Of a DNA stretch of 19,041 bases, positions 1 through 7,489 are shown in pieces. This DNA is from Deltaproteobacteria bacterium. Lineage in GTDB: Bacteria > Desulfobacterota > Dissulfuribacteria > Dissulfuribacterales > QOAL01. Each line of letters begins with the position of its first letter. The stretch's first letter is position 1. The stretch lies in contig WFRQ01000270.1 in NCBI GenBank assembly GCA_015486425.1, positions 1 to 19,041 of the forward strand. Direction: 5' to 3'. Both the position numbers and the translations under genes were made by a program. The notes below the pieces were generated by a model. It had not been told where the DNA came from, did no database searches, and saw nothing but the letters and a program-made list of their open reading frames with translations.

Positions 1-201
1 GTTATTGATCTTGACCAGGCCCACCTCAGGCCATGTTATAACCCTGTATCCCAGGTGGTCTATGCTGCAGGAAGTGGTGATGTGCAGGATCTGATGGTAA
101 ACGGTCGGTTCCTTATGCTGGACAGGAAACTTCTTACAGTGGATGAAAAGAGGCTGCTTTCAGAGGTAAACAGGGCTTGTAAAATGTGGAATCTCATTTG
201 A
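1..201 (+). CDS. MtaD-like amidohydrolase (5-methylthioadenosine/S-adenosylhomocysteine deaminase family), 3' end only
   Basis: The first frame is open from the window edge to a TGA at 199-201 and gives 66 residues. The pattern DLDQAHLRPCYNPVSQVVYAAG followed by VQDLMVNGRFLMLDRKLLTVDE, written here in two parts, is the usual end of metal-dependent amidohydrolases of the MtaD/SsnA/TrzN group: the closing beta-sandwich with an 'NP-S--VYAA' segment and the 'V-V-G---M-D--L-T-D' segment. Such enzymes deaminate methylthioadenosine, S-adenosylhomocysteine or related bases in purine/methionine salvage. The metal-binding histidines and the substrate pocket lie outside the window, so the exact substrate is unknown. 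It is followed by a 583-bp gap, so it is not obviously co-transcribed with the cytochrome gene. Confidence 0.75.
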   Translation, partial: VIDLDQAHLRPCYNPVSQVVYAAGSGDVQDLMVNGRFLMLDRKLLTVDEKRLLSEVNRACKMWNLI

Positions 202-784
202 TGGTTTAAAAATTGCCAGGATTGTTCAGGTAGCTGGAGCTTCCGCGCTCAAGGTCGGAAGCTGAAAGCAAACATGGCTTCCTTTACTTTGAACCTTGAG
301 CTTTCAGCTTTGAGCTATTTTCACGGTAAAACTGTCCCCGTCCGGTCAACGCTTTATCCCATCATGCAGTTTGTTTCCTCATTTTCCCTGTAGCGTAATC
401 CATGCCTGTATTGACGCGGCTCAAAAACATACTTTTCCCTTGCAAAGGGGAAAAACGCTGAGCAGTTACTTTTCCCTTAATATTTTTCCTGAATATTCCG
501 ACAAGAAAAATAACACGAAATACCTGTCAGATGACAGGAAATGAAATTAACTTCATGGCTGTCTTACATGGTTTATCAGGCATGTAAAAAAGAATTTTAC
601 AGCCTTCACGATATCTGGATTGAACAGGCTGTATCATTAATTTACCTACCGTGAAAAAACGTCTGGATTTCTCGCAGGCTTTTCATGAAAGAGGTTGTTG
701 CACTGACTGACAGATGCAACATGCAGGTTCAATCTGCCATATTTGCTCAAAACAGGAAAAAGATAAAATTCAGGGAGGACATTC
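202..784. other. Intergenic region with a composite repeat and the leader of the cytochrome/MCP unit
   Basis: No credible gene is seen. The proximal part (232-316) is a copy of the composite intergenic repeat described separately. At about 434-455 there is a short hairpin TTTTCCC-ttgcaaag-GGGAAAA without a T tract. The distal 300 bp is AT-rich and must contain the promoter of the cytochrome gene, but I could not identify convincing -35/-10 or sigma-28 boxes. Confidence 0.5.
232..316 (-). repeat. Composite intergenic repeat, copy A
   Basis: Read on the minus strand, 276-316 is AGCTCAAAGCTGAAAGCTCA followed by AGGTTCAAAGTAAAGGAAG, which matches 3875-3913 with about one mismatch over roughly 40 bases. 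The rest contains a hairpin AGCTTCC (238-244) / GGAAGCT (257-263), and the motif CTGGAGCTTCC also found at 9154-9164. This is one of three copies of a family found only between genes here. Confidence 0.75.
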
Positions 785-1282
785 ATGCAACACAATTTCC
801 AATTTTCACTGAAAAGGATCAGGGGCAGACAGATACTGGCAGGTGCCATCTGTGCCACCTGCATATTTCTTACCCAGACGTCAATAGCGGAAAACCGCTA
901 TGTGGGATCAGAGGCATGCAGAGACTGTCATGAAGAGGCATATGAAAATTTCACAAATTATGCCAAAAAGGCCCATTCGTTTGAGGCAATAAAAAAGATG
1001 CGTGATCATCTTACGGCTGAAGAGGTTAAGACCTGTTATGGCTGCCACACCACTGGTTACGGTGAGCCAGGCGGCTTTGAGGATGAAAACAGTACCCCTG
1101 ACATGGCAAATGCCGGTTGTGAAGTCTGCCATGGCCCCGGTGGCAATCATGTGGAATCAGAAGATGCTGATGACATTATTGGCATAGGAAGACTCAGCAA
1201 AGACAGGTGTGAAAAATGCCACTCCAGGGAACGGATCAAGGCATTTAACTTTAAACCTCTGCTTCACGGCGGCGCTCATTAA
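785..1282 (+). CDS. Periplasmic tetrahaem c-type cytochrome (cytochrome c554-like family)
   Basis: This 165-residue protein starts with a basic, then hydrophobic signal peptide (about 1-36, likely cut after SIA). Four CxxCH haem-c sites follow: CRDCH at 45-49, CYGCH at 84-88, CEVCH at 112-116 and CEKCH at 142-146. The [11 protein letters not shown] segment with the upstream GYGEPGGF is typical of the small multihaem cytochromes of the c554 group in metal- and sulfate-reducing bacteria. It should be exported and act as a periplasmic electron carrier or redox partner. An AGGGAGGA Shine-Dalgarno (772-779) six bases before the ATG fixes the start. The stop is only 20 bases before the chemoreceptor gene, which itself carries a periplasmic CxxCH, so the two are very likely one operon. 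The electron donor and acceptor are unknown. Confidence 0.88.
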   Translation: MQHNFQFSLKRIRGRQILAGAICATCIFLTQTSIAENRYVGSEACRDCHEEAYENFTNYAKKAHSFEAIKKMRDHLTAEEVKTCYGCHTTGYGEPGGFEDENSTPDMANAGCEVCHGPGGNHVESEDADDIIGIGRLSKDRCEKCHSRERIKAFNFKPLLHGGAH

Positions 1283-1302
1283 GTATCAGGGAGAGTTACA
1301 GC

Positions 1303-3066
1303 ATGGAAATGTTACGAAAAATAATGCTTTTCAGAGGCATGAAAATCAGAATTCTTGGCCCGGTAATATTCTTTTTCCTGGCCGGAACCATGGTTATGTT
1401 AGCCCTTCACTACTATGCCATGGAAAATATCAGTGAGGAAAACAGTTCCAACCAGGCGAACATGGCGCTGGACGCTGTCTATGAAGCCATAGTCTTTCCC
1501 ATGACAGTTGGCGATGATGAGGGGGTGGAGCGAATTGTCAAGGGAATGAAGAAACACATCTCTGTCTTTATTGTGGATGATCAGGGCAAAGTCTCATATG
1601 GGCCAGACGAATCCTCCAAAGGCAGCGAACTCTGGGGGAAATTACCTCCCAAGGTAGCAGACAGGGGGCGTGAGGCCATTGCGGCAGGCAGCACCCGTTC
1701 CGTTATTGAAATAGTAAAGGAAGGTGACACAGGAACACTGTTTGGAATGCATGTTCTGAAAAATGAACAGGCATGCTTCCATTGCCACGGCCCGTCCAAG
1801 TCAGTGCTTGGAGCCATTCTTGTAAAAAGAGATGTATCTGCCATTGTGGCGGCTGAGAATCAGAGCATGATTAATATCATGGGCATTGTGGCGGCCCTTA
1901 TTGCACTGGCCATACCAATTCTTGTATTTATCCTTAATAAAACCGCCATAAACCCGATAAAAGACCTCTCTGCAAGGCTGAAGGAGCTGGCTACCGGCGA
2001 GGCAGACCTGAGAAAACAGATTGAAGTAGTGTCTGTTGACTGTTCGAGGGAAATGGACTGCGGCAAGACAGACTGTCCATGTTACGGGAAGGAATCTCAC
2101 TGCTGGTACGAGGCAGGAAGCTATGCGGCAGAAGTACACTGTCCCAAAATCCTTACAGGAACATACAAAAGCTGCGATGAATGTCACCTTTATAAACAGG
2201 CCATTGCCACAGAAGTTGATGAGGTCTCCACATTCATAAACGCATTTATCGTGAGGATAAGAGACCTGGTAGCAAGGGTCAGCAATAATGCCAGCCATGT
2301 TGGCAAAGAGGCGGACCATGTACTGGATGAGGCAAAGAATATGTCAGAGGCCGCGTCCCTTACAAACAGTCAGGCCACCGAGCTTGCACATTCGGCTGAG
2401 ATGACCAGTGATATGGTAAACGGTGTAATACACGCCATGGAAGAGATGAATGCAACCGTGGCAGAAATTGCACAGAACACCAGCCAGTCCAGAAATGTTG
2501 CCATTGAGGCCAGCGAAAAGGCTGAGGGCGCCTCCAATGTCATAGGAGAGCTGAGTAACGCATCGGACAAAATCGGGGAAATCAGTCAATTGATTGGCTC
2601 AATTGCTGAGCAGACCAACCTCCTTGCCCTGAATGCAACCATTGAGGCAGCCCGTGCCGGTGAGGCAGGAAAGGGATTTGCCGTTGTGGCAAACGAGATC
2701 AAGGAACTGGCCAAACAGACAGGCGATTCAGTTACAGGCATCAATGAAAGCGTGACCGGTCTTAAGACAGGAGTTGACAGTGCAATTGGTGCCATTACAG
2801 AAATAGTGGATGTGATCAGACAGATATCCGACATGTCTGACACAATCGCAGTGGCAGTAGAAGAACAGACCGCCACTACCAGTGAACTCAGCACCAACGC
2901 CCAGAATACCGGCGAAACCGTAGCGCACATGGAGGCGATGATCCAGGAAATTACCAGTGCAAGTGATCAGTCTGATGCAGGAGCAAGGCAGGTAAAACAG
3001 TCTGCCGAAGAGCTGAAAAAGCTCTACACCAGGCTTGATGAATTACTACATGAATTCAAGGTTTAA
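1303..3066 (+). CDS. Methyl-accepting chemotaxis protein with periplasmic haem-c site and cysteine-rich insert in the HAMP region
   Basis: A 587-residue chemoreceptor. Membrane segments lie at about 17-39 and 190-211, enclosing a periplasmic sensor domain of about 150 residues. That domain ends with [11 protein letters not shown], so one haem c is expected on C158/C161/H162; this resembles the periplasmic haem-PAS chemoreceptors known in Geobacter. A HAMP domain starts at about 212 ([20 protein letters not shown]) and ends with [18 protein letters not shown] at 306-323. Between the two HAMP helices is a cysteine-rich insert with C247, C253, C258, C260, C267, C280, C291 and C294. The signalling tip [19 protein letters not shown] (436-454) and the long coiled coil show a CheA/CheW-coupled receptor. 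No CheR-tethering NWETF pentapeptide is seen at the C-terminus. AGGGAGAG at 1288-1295 supports the start. It lies 20 bases after the tetrahaem cytochrome gene and is closed by a terminator, suggesting redox or gas taxis. Confidence 0.92.
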   Translation: MEMLRKIMLFRGMKIRILGPVIFFFLAGTMVMLALHYYAMENISEENSSNQANMALDAVYEAIVFPMTVGDDEGVERIVKGMKKHISVFIVDDQGKVSYGPDESSKGSELWGKLPPKVADRGREAIAAGSTRSVIEIVKEGDTGTLFGMHVLKNEQACFHCHGPSKSVLGAILVKRDVSAIVAAENQSMINIMGIVAALIALAIPILVFILNKTAINPIKDLSARLKELATGEADLRKQIEVVSVDCSREMDCGKTDCPCYGKESHCWYEAGSYAAEVHCPKILTGTYKSCDECHLYKQAIATEVDEVSTFINAFIVRIRDLVARVSNNASHVGKEADHVLDEAKNMSEAASLTNSQATELAHSAEMTSDMVNGVIHAMEEMNATVAEIAQNTSQSRNVAIEASEKAEGASNVIGELSNASDKIGEISQLIGSIAEQTNLLALNATIEAARAGEAGKGFAVVANEIKELAKQTGDSVTGINESVTGLKTGVDSAIGAITEIVDVIRQISDMSDTIAVAVEEQTATTSELSTNAQNTGETVAHMEAMIQEITSASDQSDAGARQVKQSAEELKKLYTRLDELLHEFKV

Positions 3067-3088
3067 AATTCAAATTTTATAATCAGAG

Positions 3089-3125
3089 AAGCCGGTGGAT
3101 ACATCTGTATCCGCCGGCTTTTTTA
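3089..3125 (+). terminator. Rho-independent terminator of the cytochrome/MCP unit
   Basis: AAGCCGGTGGATACA (3089-3103) pairs with TGTATCCGCCGGCTT (3106-3120) with one G-U pair and a two-base loop region, followed directly by a T6 run. It lies 23 bases after the MCP stop. The stem could also slow transcription from the converging SLOG gene, but that strand lacks a T run. Confidence 0.9.
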
Positions 3126-3148
3126 TGGCTTGTGCTTAAGGCACAACA

Positions 3149-3535
3149 TCAGGGCAGTTTTCGTGGATTCATGTGAAGTTTAAGATTTCCGTCCGGATAA
3201 ACCACAGCGAGTAATTTCTTTGCCCTGAGAGCAATATCTATCATGTGCCTTGAGCCTTCAGATTCCCTGTCCCAGAATATAATTGCACAGTCCGCTGACC
3301 TGAGCAGCACCTCATTTCTCATCATGGTTGCCTTGAGCCCGTGCTTGTCCCATTCTGAAGGAATAATCTTCCAGTCCATCTCGTTTTCTTCGGCGTAACG
3401 CTCTCCAAGACGGTCAGCGCCAGGAGCATTTCCTGAGTAGAGAGTGTCTCCACTGACCATGAGCATGTCCAGCACCTCCCTTACCAGTTCATAAGAGTCA
3501 AAGCTTCTTGAACCACCTACTGCTATCTTGGCCAT
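3149..3535 (-). CDS. Stand-alone SLOG-fold protein of the YspA/cpYpsA group (DUF2493)
   Basis: A 128-residue cytosolic protein. Near the N-terminus is the nucleotide-binding GGSRSF (7-12), then the SGNAPGADRLGERYA segment (34-48), then RN at 73-74 and a FWDRESEGSRHMIDIA segment (87-102). These are the hallmarks of the YspA/YAcAr branch of the SLOG superfamily, a Rossmann-like fold that binds nucleotides or their derivatives and is often linked to nucleotide signalling or stress and conflict systems. The family's small-molecule ligand is generally not established. A GGAAGGAG Shine-Dalgarno lies about nine bases before the ATG. No effector gene (nuclease, NUDIX or membrane pore) is next to it, so nothing in the context marks it as a defence sensor. 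Confidence 0.82.
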   Translation of the reverse strand: MAKIAVGGSRSFDSYELVREVLDMLMVSGDTLYSGNAPGADRLGERYAEENEMDWKIIPSEWDKHGLKATMMRNEVLLRSADCAIIFWDRESEGSRHMIDIALRAKKLLAVVYPDGNLKLHMNPRKLP

Positions 3536-3806
3536 ATGAAATAACTCCTTCCGCAGGTTCTAATCACTGTAATAGTCTTATTCATTCAGTATCACACTTT
3601 ATCAACAGCGTCCATAGCAAGATTTGCCGCCGCATCTCTTCTATTCAAGAATAACAGTTCCGCGCAATTTTTAAAAGAGGAGCGCAGGGATGCTGTGAGT
3701 ACATAAATACCTGTAGACTTAGAATTCATGACAATTGCATTAAGCCTGGTGAATGGTTATAATAAGCCATTATCACTTTGAATTGAGCAATTGTTTGCCT
3801 CGCTGA

Positions 3807-3867
3807 GATAAACTTTCATGTTGCGCCGCCATGCTGTGCAACATACCCGTGTCATGAAAAGTTTATC
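3807..3867. repeat. 61-bp nested palindrome
   Basis: The outer arms are GATAAACTTTCATG (3807-3820) and CATGAAAAGTTTATC (3853-3867), complementary apart from one extra base. Inside, ATGTTGC (3818-3824) pairs with GCAACAT (3837-3843). The 18 bases TAAACTTTCATGTTGCGC at 3809-3826 recur exactly at 18038-18055, so this is a dispersed element and not a gene-specific operator. Confidence 0.7.
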
Positions 3868-3874
3868 CGAAAAT

Positions 3875-3974
3875 AGCTCAAAGCTGAAAGCTCAAGGCTC
3901 AAAGTAAAGGAAGTTCTAATTTGCTGGTTCCCAAACTCCAGTTTGGGAACTACAAACTGGAAGCTCCTGCTTCC
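3875..3974 (+). repeat. Composite intergenic repeat, copy B
   Basis: It begins with AGCTCAAAGCTGAAAGCTCA followed by AGGCTCAAAGTAAAGGAAG (3875-3913, matching copy A). It continues with a 24-base hairpin GTTCCCAAACT-cc-AGTTTGGGAAC (3927-3950) and a second hairpin GGAAGC-tcct-GCTTCC (3959-3974). The same modules in other combinations occur at 232-316 and 8990-9196. Confidence 0.78.
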
Positions 3975-4196
3975 CCTTGTGCTCATACAATGTCAAACGC
4001 AGCAAGAGCGTATTTTCATTGTTCGTTGTGCCCGTCAGGGAATGGCGGTTACCGTGAAAATACATTGTCATGAGCGTTTTGGATAAAACCACAAAAATAT
4101 TTTTTAGATTGGTCGTAATTACAATTAACAGGCAGTTGCAGAAGTGTAGAGCAGACAGGATATTTTTAAACATTCAAAAAATGGAGAAGATGCATC

Positions 4197-4769
4197 ATGG
4201 GTAAAAACATTCTTAAAATCACAGCCGGATTGATATTTTTTATATTCCTTACAGGTTTTTTCGGCGCAAAAGGAGATACTCCTGCGGAAAAACGCAGGGC
4301 TATCAATAAAATGAGACTCGCAACCCTTGCTGATCTTTACAAGGTTGCACCTTACGCCAGGGAGGAAATCAGACGTGCCGAAGGATATGCAGTGTTCAGT
4401 AATGTGGGGCTCAATGTCTTCCTGATATCCACTGGCAATGGGTATGGCGTTGCCCACGACAACAGAACTGGAAAAGACATTTATATGCGCATGTTGTCAG
4501 GGGGCGTAGGAGTGGGCTTTGGTGTCAAGGATTTCAGGGGAATATTCGTATTTTACAACCGCAACGCCTTTAATGAATTCGTGAATCATGGCTGGACCGC
4601 TCATGGCCAGGCCGATGCGGCAGCCAAGCTCTCAGACAAGGGTGCAGCCGCGTCTGCAGCAATAGAGATAGCTCCAGGCGTCAGGTTGTATCAGCTTACA
4701 GAAAATGGAGTTGCTGCTCAGGCAACGATTCAGGGTACAAAGTACTGGAAGGATGATGAACTGAACTAA
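4197..4769 (+). CDS. Exported SYLF-domain (Ysc84-type) lipid-binding protein
   Basis: A 190-residue protein with an N-terminal hydrophobic signal (about 5-23, likely cut near 24-26; no lipobox Cys is present, so it is not a lipoprotein). From about 40 to 185 it matches the SYLF/Ysc84 pattern: an AEGYAVFSNVG segment (61-71), SGGVGVGFGVKDFRGIFVF (101-119), a central F/W pair in NEFVNHGWTAHGQADAA, and the closing APGVRLYQLTENGVAAQATIQGTKYWKDD written here only as its start APGVRLYQ and end KYWKDD. SYLF domains bind phosphoinositides in eukaryotes; bacterial members are envelope proteins of poorly known role. GGAG about ten bases upstream supports the ATG. A hairpin after the stop separates it from feoA, so it probably forms its own transcript. 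Confidence 0.88.
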   Translation: MGKNILKITAGLIFFIFLTGFFGAKGDTPAEKRRAINKMRLATLADLYKVAPYAREEIRRAEGYAVFSNVGLNVFLISTGNGYGVAHDNRTGKDIYMRMLSGGVGVGFGVKDFRGIFVFYNRNAFNEFVNHGWTAHGQADAAAKLSDKGAAASAAIEIAPGVRLYQLTENGVAAQATIQGTKYWKDDELN

Positions 4770-4791
4770 CCTTCATCCTGTTTCATGAAAC

Positions 4792-4828
4792 AAGCCGGCA
4801 AACCCCTCATAAGGATTGCCGGCTTTAC
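4792..4828 (+). terminator. Likely terminator after the SYLF gene
   Basis: AAGCCGGCAA (4792-4801 or so) pairs with TTGCCGGCTT (4816-4825), with a loop of about 14 bases. The tail is TTTACCTTT, weaker than a pure T run, so termination may be partial. Confidence 0.65.
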
Positions 4829-4928
4829 CTTTGTCTTGCTATGTGCATGAAGTGCAGAACCCTACAGGCATGAAAATCCTCAAGCCCGTAGTATTTACAT
4901 ACAGAGCAAACCAGCCTCAGGACTGTTT

Positions 4929-5153
4929 ATGAATCTTGATCAGCTTAATGCAGGTGAAAAAGGAGAAGTTTTAAAATTGAATGCAAGAGGTCCGTTCAAA
5001 AAGAGGCTTCTTGAGATGGGCTTTATTACCGGAGCAGTGGTAAAAGTGGTAAAATATGCTCCTTTGAAAGATCCTGTGGAATATGAACTGAAAGGATACC
5101 ATGTAAGCCTCAGACATGAAGAGGCCCAACAGATAGAAATACAGAAAATCTGA
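4929..5153 (+). CDS. feoA: FeoA-domain protein, stand-alone
   Basis: A 74-residue protein covering one SH3-like FeoA domain. Key pieces are the LNARGPFKKRLLEMGFITG segment (17-35), the VVKYAPLKDPVEYELKGYHV region (about 40-59) and the terminal LRHEEAQQIEI. FeoA is the small cytosolic partner of the FeoB ferrous-iron transporter. AGGA at 4919-4922 supports the ATG. No feoB, feoC or Fur-like gene is nearby: the next gene (5190-5489) is on the opposite strand. It may act on a FeoB encoded elsewhere, or serve as a regulatory SH3-like protein, as solo FeoA proteins have been proposed to do. Confidence 0.85.
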   Translation: MNLDQLNAGEKGEVLKLNARGPFKKRLLEMGFITGAVVKVVKYAPLKDPVEYELKGYHVSLRHEEAQQIEIQKI

Positions 5154-5189
5154 AACCTTTCCTGCTCGTCCAGTCCTACTCATCCATTC

Positions 5190-5489
5190 TTACTCGTCTG
5201 GGTCTGCAGGGTTATCCTTTATTATATCTTTTACATTCTCAAGAGTGTAAAGCACGTCATGCACTGTTACCTGGGGATGATTCTCGCAGAAATCATCTAT
5301 GGTATGCAATATATTCTCTGTCAATTCCTCAAACTGATCTATTGACAACCCGCTTGCCGGACCGGATGCCATAAGCTCGTCAAGATCAATTCCATGATAC
5401 CGCACAAGCTCATCCTTGATATTCTCAAGTTTCCTGGCTCGTCCAAGCCCTGTTCTGCTTCTGCCATTAATAGGGAGCACTTTACCCAT
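5190..5489 (-). CDS. Small hypothetical cytosolic protein
   Basis: I do not recognise the family. The 99 residues begin with a basic tail (MGKVLPINGRSRTGLGRARK), then become acidic and helical. There is no signal peptide, membrane segment, CxxC pair or repeat. GGAG eight bases before the ATG on the minus strand (TGGAGTCTGAAAATG) makes the gene credible. It faces feoA tail-to-tail with a 36-base gap, and the 255 bases upstream of it are AT-rich and without other genes. Confidence 0.6.
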   Translation of the reverse strand: MGKVLPINGRSRTGLGRARKLENIKDELVRYHGIDLDELMASGPASGLSIDQFEELTENILHTIDDFCENHPQVTVHDVLYTLENVKDIIKDNPADPDE

Positions 5490-5744
5490 TTTCAGACTCC
5501 ATGTTGAGAGTATTCATGTTAAAACGTAACATTAACGAAACATATTGGCAATCACAAATCCGGTTCCCTTCTTTACTCATACAGTTCATTAAAGCGATTT
5601 CAAATTAAGTTCCACCGTTTTTATTTTATATGCTACCAGGGTTTAAAATCAAGCACTTTTACACTTGAGAATACAATGAAATATTTGTGAAACAAATCCG
5701 CTCAATTTTCAATGAGTTATGCCAGAAAAAATTTCATTGCAAGA

Positions 5745-6851
5745 CTACCCCAGCTCGCCTACACCCTTGCCCCGAACATTCTTTCTGAATGTCTCACTCA
5801 GTCTGATCAGAGAGGAAACGTCAGTTTCTGCAATGTGATAAAGTCGCGGCATTTCCTCATCCCGCATATTTGTAAATATTGAAAGCATCTCCCAGTCCAC
5901 ACCTTTTTCTGACATAAATTCAAAAAGTTCATGACCACCAATACATCCCTCTGCATCAAACTTTATGCTCTCTAACCCCTGCCTTCCAAAGCGAAGGAAA
6001 AAATCAGACAGCACTCCTATTATCATGGTGTTTCCTGAAATACAGGCCCATTCTGCAGCGCGTATGGCATATGCATTGCCATTGAAAGAAAGGGCCACGC
6101 CTCCTGCCTGCCTGACCAGTTCAAATGCCTGAACATCAGTTATACTGTCGCCTGCATAAAAAACATTCGAGGCCTCAAGCCCTGTACGCTTTAGACTGTC
6201 AAGCACTGATGCTGCCTTCTCATGGCCACCAACCGGATTAACATCCCTGAAAATGGCGCCGGATACAGGCATGGCAGGAATCAGTTCCCAGAAGATTTTT
6301 TCAAGACGATAGAGAACGGCACGGTCAGACTCACCAAGGTCATCGGCCCCTGTGGCATCTTCAGGCCATTGCAGCATGGGCTGAGCAGCTATTTCCTCTG
6401 TCAGTCTCTTGAGTTCCTCAACCTCTGCAACCGGCTGGTCATAACTGTCAATATCTACATCAGTGCAGTATATATGGTGCTTTGGAAAGCCAGTTACATC
6501 ACAAAGCGCGTCAAGATAGGGACGATAGCTGGTGCTGATTATAAATGCAGGGAAACGCTCAGCTACTGCAGGAAGCATCTTTTCAGCTCCGGGCAGAAGC
6601 TTCAGGGTCTGCTTGGAAAAGGACTCCATGATGTGGGAAGTTACGCCCCATGCCCTTAAAAAAGGCAGCACAAGCTTCAGTGTATCGCCGGCCTTGTAAC
6701 CATCCCGCTTTTCCACATCTGCAAGATAGTCATCATAACGGCTTACACGGGCAAAAAATTCCCCGCCATCAGGCATATATGCCTCGCAGAGTTCATAAGC
6801 ATTATCATTCTGGGTTACAGGCCCCTCGCAGTCCAGATTTACCTGTATCAT
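5745..6851 (-). CDS. EhaR-like HAD-superfamily hydrolase (archaeal-type, COG4030-like)
   Basis: A 368-residue HAD-fold protein. Motif I is NLDCEGPVT at 5-13 with D7 as the probable nucleophile and E9 where most HAD phosphatases have the second Asp. Motif II is ISTS (105-108), motif III is probably K212 in GGHEKAASV, and motif IV is GDSITDVQAF (234-243). The N-terminal string DCEGPVTQNDNAYEL and the RYDDYLADVEKRDGYKAGDT region (38-56) are what I recall of the 'energy-converting hydrogenase A subunit R' family of methanogens, whose substrate is unknown. No hydrogenase gene is nearby. Its ATG overlaps the stop of the upstream 108-residue gene (ATGA, 6848-6851), so the two are coupled. It may be a small-molecule phosphatase; transfer from archaea is possible but untested. 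Confidence 0.72.
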   Translation of the reverse strand: MIQVNLDCEGPVTQNDNAYELCEAYMPDGGEFFARVSRYDDYLADVEKRDGYKAGDTLKLVLPFLRAWGVTSHIMESFSKQTLKLLPGAEKMLPAVAERFPAFIISTSYRPYLDALCDVTGFPKHHIYCTDVDIDSYDQPVAEVEELKRLTEEIAAQPMLQWPEDATGADDLGESDRAVLYRLEKIFWELIPAMPVSGAIFRDVNPVGGHEKAASVLDSLKRTGLEASNVFYAGDSITDVQAFELVRQAGGVALSFNGNAYAIRAAEWACISGNTMIIGVLSDFFLRFGRQGLESIKFDAEGCIGGHELFEFMSEKGVDWEMLSIFTNMRDEEMPRLYHIAETDVSSLIRLSETFRKNVRGKGVGELG

Positions 6852-7174
6852 ATACCAGTTTCCTCAATGAGCCTGTCCACAAACGAGAGGATAAACTGCC
6901 TCTGCTGTGGTGTTGCGTAGGCAATGCAACTGCACTTCAGGCTTGTCCTGCTTCTGACCAGCATTTCAAAACTTACGAACCTTTCCCCAACTTCAATACC
7001 GCTGCAGTGGGGCTGGCATTCGCTGTGTGTATACTGTTCAGGAGAAAGCATGTCATCAGGTATCCGCAGCCAGAACAGATTGTTCAGTTCCGACTTTTCG
7101 CAGTGCTTAGCAAGATATTCAAGCACTGCATCCACAGCATCCTTACGAAGTTCATCAATCACATATTGTCTCAC
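6848..7174 (-). CDS. Small cysteine-containing protein coupled to the EhaR-like HAD gene
   Basis: An unrecognised 108-residue protein with a helical start (MRQYVIDELRKDAVDAVLEYL) and no signal or membrane segment. It has five cysteines: C25, C53 and C57 in CQPHC, and C81 and C83 in CSC, which with H50/H56 could bind a metal. The start is GTG at 7174, backed by AAGGAG at 7183-7188 eight bases upstream; an ATG six bases further upstream is out of frame. The last codons share ATGA with the HAD gene start, a strong sign of translational coupling and a shared function. It could be a metal-binding or regulatory partner of the phosphatase, but no family evidence supports either. Confidence 0.65.
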   Translation of the reverse strand: MRQYVIDELRKDAVDAVLEYLAKHCEKSELNNLFWLRIPDDMLSPEQYTHSECQPHCSGIEVGERFVSFEMLVRSRTSLKCSCIAYATPQQRQFILSFVDRLIEETGI

Positions 7175-7210
7175 AACTCATGCTCCTTACTGGATTTGGA
7201 TATTAAATCG

Positions 7211-7252
7211 ATCTGTGCGCGCCATCATCCAACTTATTTCAGGACAGCCCCT
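7211..7252 (+). repeat. Right-end fragment of the 177-bp MITE-like element
   Basis: These 42 bases match 18231-18272 with about five differences, including the shared CATCCAACTTATTT core and the GGACAG-CCCT end. There is no left end within a few hundred bases, so this is a truncated copy. Confidence 0.7.
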
Positions 7253-7368
7253 GACGCATCAATTTCATATGAACTAAGCATTTCTAAATCTCAAAGTAAC
7301 TGCTTCCCCCCCTCCAAGATGAATTCCCATAACGGAAAATCGCTTTTCACACAACATTTTTTTGACAC

Positions 7369-7477
7369 GTATCTGCTCAGAGAGTGCTGCAGGTGCAAGG
7401 CGGAGGGGGCGAAGTCGTACTTCCCGTACTTCGAGCCCCCGACAACGCAGCAGATGCGGTACTATCTGAGCAGATAC
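7369..7477. mobile_element. 109-bp palindromic MITE-like element
   Basis: Perfect 13-base terminal inverted repeats GTATCTGCTCAGA (7369-7381) and TCTGAGCAGATAC (7465-7477). The centre is also palindromic: GGGGGCGAAGT at about 7405-7415 pairs with ACTTCGAGCCCCC at about 7428-7440 across a GTAC-ttccc-GTAC core. It has no coding capacity and lies between a GC-poor stretch and the tRNA terminator. It could be a non-autonomous transposable element or a REP/BIME-type element. Confidence 0.65.
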
Positions 7478-7489
7478 ATCTCAAAAATT

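Larger units (their letters stand above)
3536..4196. other. Repeat-rich intergenic region
   Basis: No convincing gene lies in these 661 bases. They contain the nested palindrome at 3807-3867, composite repeat copy B at 3875-3974, and a 9-bp inverted pair GTATTTTCA (4010-4018) / TGAAAATAC (4055-4063) spaced by 36 bases. The last 100 bases are AT-rich and should carry the promoter of the SYLF gene. An 85-codon minus-strand frame (3916-4173) runs through the repeat and is judged spurious. Confidence 0.5.
7175..7489. other. Intergenic region between tRNA-Leu and the coupled pair, filled with mobile-element remnants
   Basis: It holds the right end of the MITE-like family (7211-7252) and the inverted-repeat element at 7369-7477, with an AT-rich stretch between them. 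A long plus-strand frame (6650-7600) crosses it only because it runs antisense to the HAD gene and through the tRNA; it has no start signal or recognisable protein. Confidence 0.5.

Noticed and set aside
2158..2190. Second CxxCH (CDECH, residues 291-295) in the MCP as a haem-c site
   Set aside because: It is on the cytosolic side of the second membrane helix, where c-type haem is not attached; it more likely belongs to the metal-binding cysteine set.
1801..2319. 172-codon minus-strand frame with many cysteines
   Set aside because: It is the mirror of the MCP cysteine-rich insert and HAMP region; the plus-strand frame has clear domain motifs.
3149..3535. SLOG protein as part of a defence system
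   Set aside because: No effector or partner gene is adjacent; both neighbours are ordinary chromosomal genes.
3916..4173. 85-codon minus-strand frame in the gap before the SYLF gene
   Set aside because: It runs through the GTTCCCAAACT hairpin repeat and has no start signal.
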